Shown: positions 24,904-31,346 of the stretch, in pieces
Numbering within the stretch: position 1 is the stretch's first letter
Layout: each line of letters opens with the position of its first letter
Source: JAWLFY01 sp964462125
GTDB lineage: Bacteria; Planctomycetota; Planctomycetia; Pirellulales; Pirellulaceae
Assembly: GCA_964462125.1 (NCBI GenBank)
Contig: CAYWXT010000034.1
Span: 1 to 31,346, forward strand
DNA length: 31,346 nt
Reading direction: 5' to 3'
Position numbers and translations under genes: made by a program
The notes under the pieces: model-generated
Database searches by the model: none
Seen by the model: the letters and a program-made list of their open reading frames with translations, nothing else
What the model was told of the DNA's origin: nothing

Positions 24904-25881
24904 TCACGCACCGGGGCGCTTGAGTGCCGCTGCCGCGGCGATCCCGGCGAGCAAGCCGCCCAGGTGGGCCCCGTTGGCAATCCCCGTGATCAGCGGCGTC
25001 ATGCAGACCACCAGCCAGCCAACCAGGATCATCACGCTCGAGGGAGGAATCTGGATCGGGTAACTCGGGTCAAACGTGGGCCGCAACCAAAGGAACCCAA
25101 ACAGGCCATACACCGCACCGGAAGCCCCCACGACGTTGAACGATCCCTGCAGTCCCTGCGGCAACCAATCGGGCAAGGAGACCTGCAGCGCCATTCCGGC
25201 GATCTGCGAGCCGAGGATCAGCCCGGCGTAGAACAACGATCCCTGGACCCGCTCCAGGGCCGATCCGAGGATGTACAGCATGATCATGTTGAAAGCGAGG
25301 TGGAACGTTCCCGCGTGCAGGAACATCGGCGTGACCACGCGCCAAACCTCCCCCGCTTTCAGCGACGCAAAACCGTCCCCTGTCTCCTGATGCAATCGGC
25401 GATCCACGAATCCCAGCGAGAAATAAATCTTCGCCTCGGTGGTGTAGGTCTTCCCGTCGCGGGTGATGAGCGGGTTGCCCATGTTCGTCGCGAACCCGAC
25501 CACCACCGCAATCACGATGAATCCGATCGTGACCGGAATGCCCCCCTGTCGCCCCCTCCCCCCCATCCAGCTCGACCCGCCGGAACGCGCCCCCGCGTGC
25601 CGCTGCAGGGTCCGCTGGTTGCGAAGCCGCCGAGCCTGTTCGGCCGCCCGCTCCTTGCGCAGCCGGCTCGCCTTCTCTTGAACATGGAACTCCGCGGCGT
25701 GCGGGGTCTCTTGGAATCGCGCCAATTCCTCCCGAGCACGCTCCACATCCTTTTCGTCCCGAATCCACACGTCACACCCCGAACCAGAGGGCTCGTAGGA
25801 GGCCTCGATCGACAGGGTGACCAAATAGTCGACAAATCGCTCAGCCAGCGAGGAATCCGTGAGGGAGCCGATTCGGCGCAT
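24904..25881 (-). CDS. Rhomboid family intramembrane serine protease
   Basis: This 325-aa protein has a soluble N-terminal domain of about 110 residues, including a basic helix (KASRLRKERAAEQARRLRNQ), then six or more transmembrane helices. The rhomboid signatures are present: FLHAGTFHLAFNM (HxxxN region, N198), GASGAVYG with catalytic S254, and NGAHLGG with catalytic H306. Rhomboids cut transmembrane segments of substrate proteins. The N-terminal part resembles the cytoplasmic domain of GlpG (inference). The ATG at 25881 has no obvious ribosome site. It is convergent with the htrA-like gene, and its stop lies at the edge of the palindromic array. Confidence 0.93.
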   Translation of the reverse strand: MRRIGSLTDSSLAERFVDYLVTLSIEASYEPSGSGCDVWIRDEKDVERAREELARFQETPHAAEFHVQEKASRLRKERAAEQARRLRNQRTLQRHAGARSGGSSWMGGRGRQGGIPVTIGFIVIAVVVGFATNMGNPLITRDGKTYTTEAKIYFSLGFVDRRLHQETGDGFASLKAGEVWRVVTPMFLHAGTFHLAFNMIMLYILGSALERVQGSLFYAGLILGSQIAGMALQVSLPDWLPQGLQGSFNVVGASGAVYGLFGFLWLRPTFDPSYPIQIPPSSVMILVGWLVVCMTPLITGIANGAHLGGLLAGIAAAAALKRPGA

Positions 25882-25910
25882 TGCAAGGGACCGGTAAGAG
25901 AACGAGGAAG

Positions 25911-25919
25911 TGGTATAAT
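25911..25919 (+). promoter_or_regulatory. Extended -10 promoter upstream of the Fe-S carrier gene
   Basis: TGGTATAAT is a perfect extended -10 (TGn-TATAAT). No good -35 is seen 17 bases upstream, which an extended -10 can tolerate. The transcript would start near 25926, leaving a leader of about 213 bases before the ATG at 26139. Confidence 0.6.
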
Positions 25920-25961
25920 GGCGGGGGGAACCGGATGCGGCGGTTCGGCCGCGGGCGGTTT

Positions 25962-26053
25962 GGCGCAGTTGTCTGCGCCATTGTCTGCCCCGAGGCGGGC
26001 CGTTCCCCCTTAAACAGGGGTCCCAGGATCAACCTTCCCCGGAGGCAGGTTGA
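25962..26053 (+). other. Structured 5' leader of the Fe-S carrier gene
   Basis: Two perfect hairpins are visible: GGCGCAG-TTGT-CTGCGCC (25962-25979) and TCAACCT / AGGTTGA with an 11-base loop (26029-26053). Between them lies C- and G-rich sequence (CCCCC near 26014, GGGG near 26027) that could pair alternatively. No known riboswitch class was recognised. A leader this long for a 110-aa protein suggests post-initiation control. Confidence 0.42.
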
Positions 26054-26138
26054 CTTTCGCCTTGCCGTCAGCCGATCGTTGACGATAATGAAGTATCCAG
26101 CTTACCACTAGCCGATCACGAAAGAGGTCGTCCTGACA

Positions 26139-26471
26139 ATGGCAGTTAAATTGACCGAGCGGGCCGCCGAGGAAGTCAAACGATTCCAGAAAGAGCACAA
26201 CTTCGGTGACACGATGGTGCTCCGGATTGGTGTTGCCGGCGGCGGATGCAGCGGGTTCAACTACACCCTCAACTTCGACGAGAATTTCGACGAAAAAGCC
26301 GACAGCCGGTTCGACTGTCATGGCGTGCCGGTCGTCGTCGACAAAAAGAGTGCTCTGTACCTCGATGGCACCACCGTCGATTGGTACGAGAGTCTCGAAA
26401 AGCAGGGCTTTACCTTCGAGAACCCGAATGCCGTGAAGAGCTGCGGTTGCGGGAGCTCCTTCCAGGCCTGA
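26139..26471 (+). CDS. A-type iron-sulfur cluster carrier (IscA/ErpA/SufA family)
   Basis: This 110-aa HesB/IscA-fold protein has the three conserved ligand cysteines: C37 in GGGCSGFNYTL, and C102 and C104 in KSCGCGSSFQA at the C-terminus. The length is typical of the family. These proteins receive [2Fe-2S] or [4Fe-4S] clusters from the assembly scaffold and pass them to apo-proteins in the cytosol. No isc or suf neighbours are present, so the gene stands alone, and the exact subclass cannot be decided from sequence by eye. An AGAGG lies 12 bases ahead of the ATG. It is followed by an intrinsic terminator. Confidence 0.94.
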   Translation: MAVKLTERAAEEVKRFQKEHNFGDTMVLRIGVAGGGCSGFNYTLNFDENFDEKADSRFDCHGVPVVVDKKSALYLDGTTVDWYESLEKQGFTFENPNAVKSCGCGSSFQA

Positions 26472-26515
26472 GCCACACCTTCTGTCGCCTCTCCCCCGGC
26501 TTGATGGACACCTTC

Positions 26516-26553
26516 AACAGTCGCGAGCGACTTCGCTCGCGACTGTTTTTTTT
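26516..26553 (+). terminator. Intrinsic terminator after the Fe-S carrier gene
   Basis: CAGTCGCGAGCG (26518-26529), a four-base loop ACTT, and CGCTCGCGACTG (26534-26545) form a perfect 12-bp stem followed by eight T. Two A upstream extend the pairing into the T-run. It lies 45 bases after the stop codon and separates this unit from speA. Confidence 0.95.
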
Positions 26554-26666
26554 ACGGGGACGATGGTCGTCGGGCTGGTCCGGCGGTAGAAAGCGCCCTC
26601 CAGGTGGGGCCTCCGCCGGCCTCCCCCTTGCTTCTTGATAGCTCGCCGAACGGGAGGATGCGCCCC

Positions 26667-28592
26667 ATGAGCGTGGTTGATTGCGAACGCTGGACCACGG
26701 CCGACTCCGAGGCGTTGTACGACATTAAACGCTGGGGGGACGGCTATTTTCACGTCTCCAGCGAGGGGCACCTGCAGGTCGCGCCGGACCGCAATCGGGC
26801 GGAAAGTGTCGACTTGAAGGAGCTGGTGGACCGGCTCCAACTCCGCGGCCTGGAACTGCCGATCCTGATCCGGTTCAACGGGATCCTGGCCAACCGATTG
26901 AAACGTCTACACGACGCTTTCCAAACCGCGATCACCGAGTACGGCTACGAGAACCGCTATCGCTGCGTCTTTCCCGTCAAGGTCAACCAGCAGCGGGAGG
27001 TTGTGCAGAAGGTGATCGAGTACGGCAGTGGTTACGGGTTCGGGGTGGAGGCGGGGAGCAAACCGGAGCTGCTCGCCGTGGTCGCGATGACCGACCCCCA
27101 CATCCCGATCATCTGCAACGGGTTCAAAGACGACGATTTCATCCGCATGGCGTTGGTCGCCCAGCAGATCGGCCGCACCGTCATCCCGGTGGTGGAGAAG
27201 GTGAGCGAGCTGGACCTGATCCTGCGACACAGCCGCGAGCTCGGCGTCCGTCCCCGTGTCGGCATGCGGGTCAAGCTGGCCACCCGCGGCAGCGGCCGCT
27301 GGCAGGCCAGCGGCGGTTATCGCTCCAAGTTCGGCCTGACCGTCGCCGAAATGCTGGCGCAATTGGAGCGGCTTGAGGCGTGTTCGATGGCCGACTGCTT
27401 CAAATTGTTGCACTTTCATGTCGGCAGCCAGATCACCAATATTCGCCAGCTCAAGTCGGCCATCCTGGAAGCCTCGCGGATCTATGTCGACCTGCACCGC
27501 CGCGGCGCGGGACTCGAGTACTTGGACGTCGGCGGTGGGCTGGGGGTCGACTACGACGGTTCGCAGACCGACAGCGAATCGAGCATGAACTACACCCTGC
27601 AGGAATACGCCAACGACGTCGTCTCCCTCGTCCAAACCGTCTGTGATGAAGCCGAGGTGCCCCACCCGCAACTGCTCAGCGAAAGCGGCCGGGCGGTCGC
27701 GGCCCACCACAGCCTGCTGGTCGTCGAAACCCTGGGGGTCACAGCCCAGGGGAACGTTCATGCCCTCCCGGAAAGCATCCCAGAAGAATTCGAGCAACCG
27801 GTCCACGACTTGTGGGACACCTATCAAGACCTGACGTCCAAGCCGGCGAACTTTTTGGAATGCTTCCATGACGCCCAAACCTCGCTCGACCTCTGCATGA
27901 ATCTGTTCAGCGGCGGCTACCTGCCGCTCGAACAACGGGTGACCGCGGAGAACCTCTACTTTGCGATCTGCCAGCAGATCCAAGAGATCTCGGCCACGCT
28001 AGAGCATGTCCCCGAGGAGGTCCGGCATCTCGATCGGATGCTTTCCGATATCTACTTTGTCAATTTCTCACTGTTTCAGTCGATGCCCGACTCCTGGGCC
28101 ATCGGTCAGCTGTTTCCGGTCCTGCCGATCCACCGATTGGAGGAACCGCCGACCCGGCATGCCGTCCTGGGGGACATGACCTGTGACAGCGACGGCAAGA
28201 TCGAGGGCTTCGTCTGCAGCAACGGCCGGCGGCGAACCCTGATGCTGCACCCCCCCGGCTCCGAGCAGCCCTACTTGATGGGGATCTTCATGATCGGCGC
28301 CTACCAGGAGATCCTGGGGGACCTGCACAACTTGTTCGGCGACACCCACGCGGTCCATATCGATCTCGATGAAGGGTCGACGAAGATCCAATCGATCGTC
28401 AAGGGAGACACCGTTAGTGAGGTGCTGAGCTACGTTCAATACGACCGCCGAGACCTGATCGGTCGCTTGCAGTCGGCCGTCGAAGCGGCGACTCAGGAAG
28501 GCCGGATCAATAACCTGGAAGCCGGGCGGGTGATGCGGTTCTACGAACGCTGCCTCAATGGTTACACCTACCTGACGGGCGAAACGGAATAG
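26667..28592 (+). CDS. speA: Biosynthetic arginine decarboxylase
   Basis: This 641-aa PLP enzyme converts arginine to agmatine, the first step of putrescine and spermidine synthesis. Length and motifs match the SpeA family: PLP lysine K105 in CVFPVKVNQQ, HFHVGSQITN, the phosphate-binding GGGLGVDYDG, ESGRAVAAHH, the C-terminal cysteine motif TCDSDGKIEGF, and GAYQEILGDLHNLFGDTHAV. The N-terminal ALYDIKRWGDGYFHV is also typical. The ATG at 26667 has GGGAGG nine bases upstream; an ATG at 26658 sits too close to it. No other polyamine genes are adjacent. The stop lies 18 bp from the end of the convergent DUF1553 gene. Confidence 0.96.
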   Translation: MSVVDCERWTTADSEALYDIKRWGDGYFHVSSEGHLQVAPDRNRAESVDLKELVDRLQLRGLELPILIRFNGILANRLKRLHDAFQTAITEYGYENRYRCVFPVKVNQQREVVQKVIEYGSGYGFGVEAGSKPELLAVVAMTDPHIPIICNGFKDDDFIRMALVAQQIGRTVIPVVEKVSELDLILRHSRELGVRPRVGMRVKLATRGSGRWQASGGYRSKFGLTVAEMLAQLERLEACSMADCFKLLHFHVGSQITNIRQLKSAILEASRIYVDLHRRGAGLEYLDVGGGLGVDYDGSQTDSESSMNYTLQEYANDVVSLVQTVCDEAEVPHPQLLSESGRAVAAHHSLLVVETLGVTAQGNVHALPESIPEEFEQPVHDLWDTYQDLTSKPANFLECFHDAQTSLDLCMNLFSGGYLPLEQRVTAENLYFAICQQIQEISATLEHVPEEVRHLDRMLSDIYFVNFSLFQSMPDSWAIGQLFPVLPIHRLEEPPTRHAVLGDMTCDSDGKIEGFVCSNGRRRTLMLHPPGSEQPYLMGIFMIGAYQEILGDLHNLFGDTHAVHIDLDEGSTKIQSIVKGDTVSEVLSYVQYDRRDLIGRLQSAVEAATQEGRINNLEAGRVMRFYERCLNGYTYLTGETE

Positions 28593-28610
28593 CCGCTCGT
28601 AGACCTGCTT

Positions 28611-31346
28611 TCAATGCACGTAGATCAGTTCGCTGGTGTTGATCACGGTCCGGCAGAGGGCGGTCAGGCCGTGCTGCTCAACAAGTTCGCGACAGAGCTC
28701 CATCTCGTCACGGGCCGGATCGCGGGCATAGGCGAGTTTGTAGACGCGTTGAATCTGCGCCCCCGGTTCCGCTCCGGCTTCTCCCTCGACGCGTTTGGCC
28801 ATCGCCCCGGCCATGTCGAGAGTGAACTGGTGATTGAGCATCGTCAGGGCCTGTAACGGCGTCGTCGTCTCGGCACGCTTGGGTGTGGAGAACGCGCAGT
28901 CGGGCTGGTCAAAGTCGCTCATCAGATCGACAACCGAGGCCCGCGCGTTCTGGTGATAGACCGCCCGGCGATAGGTTTCCGGACCCGGCTCGTTGAGCGG
29001 GACGTAGGTGCAGACGTTGTCCTGCATGAAGTGATACAGCCGAAACCCGGGGCCGCCCATTGATGGATCGAGGACGCCGGCGATTTTCAGCATCGTGTCG
29101 CGGATCTCTTCGGCCGCAAGCCGTCGCGGGGGAAACCGCCACAACAGTCGCGAGTCGCCATCCCGTTGAGCTGCGGTATCGCGATGCGTCGCGGATTGGC
29201 GATAGGCTTGCGAGCTCATGATCAACCGGTGCATCGCCTTCAACCGCCAATCGTTCTCTTGCAGCTTGATCGCCAGGAAATCGAGCAACTCCGGGTGTGT
29301 CGGCTGGCTCCCCATGTAGCCGAAGTCGCTGGGAGTATCGACGATGCCGGTGCCGAAGTGATAGTGCCACAGTCGGTTGGCCAGCACCCGCGGTGTGAGC
29401 GGGTTGTCGGGGTGGGTGATCCAGTCGGCCAAGGCTTCCCGTCGGCGCGATTCCGCCGCGTCGCCTGGAAGTTGATAGCCCAGTTCGTCGCTTGCGCGGT
29501 CCACTGCCGCCAGACCGGAAGGGGTGACCTTGTCCCCTGGCCTCTGCGGGTCGCCGCCGAGGTAAATGTGAAATGGGCCTTCGGCGTCGGCGGGATTTCG
29601 AGTACCGATCCAGACCAGCGGGGAGGCGGGCACCTCGGCGAGCTCGCGGTTGACCGCGGCGAGTTCCTTCGCAAGCCGGTGCCGTTCATCCGTTTCTTCC
29701 TCGGTCGATTCACCGAGCAGCAGCCGGCGGTCGCGATGTTGCGGGCTCGCTGGCTGGCGGTCGCGGCCATGGGCGACCTCACGCCACGATTGTCCATCGT
29801 CGGAAACCTCAATGCGGTACTCGGCGACGAAGACGAACTTCGGTTGTTCCGGCGTCTCCGCATCCCGGGCGCTGGAGAAGAGAACGCGATCGATTCGCGC
29901 CGGTTTCGCCAACTCGATCGTCAAATCGGTGCCGGTGGAGATGAAGCGGGCACCACTCTTGCCGTCAATGGCGAGTTGCGGGCCGTAGGCCTCTGGGAAG
30001 TCTTCGATCCGGCGTGCCTTCCCCCGCGCCTTGGCCCCGTTTGCCGCCAGCGCCACGTTCGTCGGCTCGGGTGCATCGCTCCAAATTTCGAACTCGTCGA
30101 TGCGGAAGCCGGTCGCGGCTTCCGGATTGTTGTCCTGGGCTTCGCATGCCAGGCGGACGTATTTGGCGGTGACCGGTGGAAAGGTCTCTTCCGTTCCGGT
30201 GCGATCGACCGGACGGCGCTTCCAGTCCGCTTCGTACTCTTCGATCCGAGACCTGGCCCGGTCCAGGATGTTGTCCCGCAGTTCGCGCTGTGCCTGTTCC
30301 AGCTCACCTTTTCGCCGAGTGATCGGCTCGAGTTTCGCGGCTCGTTCCGCTTCCGCTTCCGATGTTGCCAGCGGAACCGCACCGTGGCGGACTCCAGCGA
30401 ACGTGGCGTAGAGCCCGTAGTAGTCTTCTTGGCTGATCGGGTCAAACTTGTGGTCGTGGCAGCGGGCGCAACCGATGGTCATACCAAGAAAAGATTCTCC
30501 GGTAGCGCTGATGATCTCATCGAGCGTATTGGCCCGAATCTGAGCAACCTGGGCTGGGTCTTGATTGCCGACGTCATCGTACGGGCCGGCGACCAGGAAC
30601 GCGGTTCCAACGGCACGTTCCGGGTCGGGCTTGTCCGACACGTCGCCGGCGATCTGTTCTCGAATGAATTGGTCGAACGGTTTGTCATCATTGATCGACC
30701 GGATGACGTAATCGCGGAACGGCCACAGGTTGTTGATGATTACGTTCCGCTCGAACCCGTTGCTCTCGCCGAAGCGAACGACATCGAGCCAGTTCCGCCC
30801 CCACCGCTCGCCGTAATGGGGAGACTGCAGCAATCGATCGATCAGCTTTTCATAGGCCTGCGGGTCGGGATCGTTCTCGAACGCCGCGACATCCTCGGGC
30901 GTCGGCGGCAGCCCGAGCAGGTCGTAACTGGCTCGGCGAATCAGCGTGCGGCGGTCGGCGGGAGGATTCGGAGAGAGCCCCTGCTCTTGAAGCTTCTCGG
31001 CGATGAAGGCATCGATCGGATTGGCATCCCAGCCGGGCGGCAGCTCCGCCGGCTGCCGCGGGGCGTGGGATGCCAGCGGTTGATAGGACCACCAGTCCGT
31101 GCCAGCTTTTGCCCGTTGCCGGACGACGACTTCGTCTGGCCAGTGGGCACCGTGGGCAATCCAATCACGGAGCACCGCGACCTCCCCCTCGGCAAGCGGT
31201 TGACCTTCCTGCGGCATCAGTGGCGGTTCGCTACCGTCGCCTTCGACGAGATCGAGGACATAGCTCGCCTCCGGATCGCCCGCGACGATGAAGCCGTTGA
31301 GCTCCAAGTCCTCGACCGTGGCCAGCGACACCTCGCCCTGCCGGTT
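28611..31346 (-). CDS. DUF1549/DUF1553 (PSCyt2/PSD1) planctomycete protein, 5'-truncated by window edge
   Basis: The frame is open to the right edge, so the N-terminus (signal peptide and the CxxCH part of the PSCyt1 domain) lies outside. Visible in order, numbered from a GTG at 31331, are: the end of PSCyt1 (LMPQEGQPLAEGEVAVLRDW), the DUF1549/PSCyt2 domain at about 80-320 (SPHYGERWGRNWLDVVRFGE) with a haem-type CARCH (288-292), a discoidin-like (F5/8 C) insert at about 390-515 (TGFRIDEFEIWSDA), and DUF1553 at about 640-880 (NPLTPRVLANRLWHYHFGTG, SQAYRQSA, FPPRRLAAEEIRDTML). The family is abundant in planctomycetes, often beside DUF1501 genes and suggested to act in polysaccharide breakdown; function is not established. 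The GTG at 31331 is unlikely to be the start. Confidence 0.93.
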   Translation of the reverse strand, partial: NRQGEVSLATVEDLELNGFIVAGDPEASYVLDLVEGDGSEPPLMPQEGQPLAEGEVAVLRDWIAHGAHWPDEVVVRQRAKAGTDWWSYQPLASHAPRQPAELPPGWDANPIDAFIAEKLQEQGLSPNPPADRRTLIRRASYDLLGLPPTPEDVAAFENDPDPQAYEKLIDRLLQSPHYGERWGRNWLDVVRFGESNGFERNVIINNLWPFRDYVIRSINDDKPFDQFIREQIAGDVSDKPDPERAVGTAFLVAGPYDDVGNQDPAQVAQIRANTLDEIISATGESFLGMTIGCARCHDHKFDPISQEDYYGLYATFAGVRHGAVPLATSEAEAERAAKLEPITRRKGELEQAQRELRDNILDRARSRIEEYEADWKRRPVDRTGTEETFPPVTAKYVRLACEAQDNNPEAATGFRIDEFEIWSDAPEPTNVALAANGAKARGKARRIEDFPEAYGPQLAIDGKSGARFISTGTDLTIELAKPARIDRVLFSSARDAETPEQPKFVFVAEYRIEVSDDGQSWREVAHGRDRQPASPQHRDRRLLLGESTEEETDERHRLAKELAAVNRELAEVPASPLVWIGTRNPADAEGPFHIYLGGDPQRPGDKVTPSGLAAVDRASDELGYQLPGDAAESRRREALADWITHPDNPLTPRVLANRLWHYHFGTGIVDTPSDFGYMGSQPTHPELLDFLAIKLQENDWRLKAMHRLIMSSQAYRQSATHRDTAAQRDGDSRLLWRFPPRRLAAEEIRDTMLKIAGVLDPSMGGPGFRLYHFMQDNVCTYVPLNEPGPETYRRAVYHQNARASVVDLMSDFDQPDCAFSTPKRAETTTPLQALTMLNHQFTLDMAGAMAKRVEGEAGAEPGAQIQRVYKLAYARDPARDEMELCRELVEQHGLTALCRTVINTSELIYVH

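Noticed and set aside
24438..24923. Open frames on both strands giving repeated RFGETEV- and SVSPKRSV-like peptides
   Set aside because: They are translations of the palindromic 107-bp array, appear on both strands, and cross the N block.
25962..26053. 4.5S, 6S or another known structural RNA gene
   Set aside because: None of the conserved signature sequences of these RNAs is present; only simple hairpins are visible.
26907..27983. Minus-strand open frame of 358 codons
   Set aside because: It is antisense to speA, which is certain from its motifs.

Overview
The window looks like chromosome of a planctomycete, most likely a Pirellulales member (Rhodopirellula/Roseimaritima type). The evidence is the combination of a DUF1559 pseudopilin-like protein, a DUF1549/DUF1553 (PSCyt2/PSD1) protein, a pentaheme cytochrome beside a secreted beta-propeller dehydrogenase, a very large TolC-like lipoprotein, GC-rich DNA, and many short palindromic or tandem repeats between genes. 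This assignment is inference from gene content; no rRNA or tRNA is present.

Bases 1-13.7 kb form one long minus-strand run. Read 5'->3' it is: a two-TM coiled-coil membrane protein, a pentaheme cytochrome c, a secreted beta-propeller protein, a broken cnoX-like thioredoxin, a GlpF-type aquaporin, a COG0523 metal-chaperone GTPase, a Ser/Thr kinase-AAA ATPase-helical repeat protein, and a SUKH (SMI1/KNR4) protein cut by the left edge. Several junctions overlap by 4-8 bases, which suggests operons with translational coupling. A sigma70-like promoter lies ahead of the coiled-coil gene. Divergent from it is a 1024-aa TolC-family lipoprotein, whose 3' end overlaps a convergent MerC-family gene by 156 bp.

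Bases 17.5-19.6 kb hold a small cluster that may be metal-related: merC-like, then a promoter with two copies of a GTAGCC-NN-GGCTAC palindrome, then DUF1559, a lipoprotein and a small His-rich membrane protein. Next come an FHA/coiled-coil protein built from 132-bp repeats (19.7-22.1 kb), dksA, an HtrA-type protease, a convergent rhomboid protease, an A-type Fe-S carrier, biosynthetic arginine decarboxylase (speA), and a DUF1549/DUF1553 protein cut by the right edge.

There are three blocks of exactly 100 N (1251-1350, 21223-21322, 24633-24732), and each sits inside a tandem repeat. Two of them close in perfect repeat register if the N are removed, so they are collapsed-repeat gaps of unknown true length. 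The most interesting items are the twin-operator promoter at 17.7 kb, the internally deleted cnoX remnant, the palindromic 107-bp array between htrA and the rhomboid gene, the FHA repeat array, and the giant TolC/coiled-coil divergent pair. No phage, IS element, CRISPR array or RNA gene was recognised.
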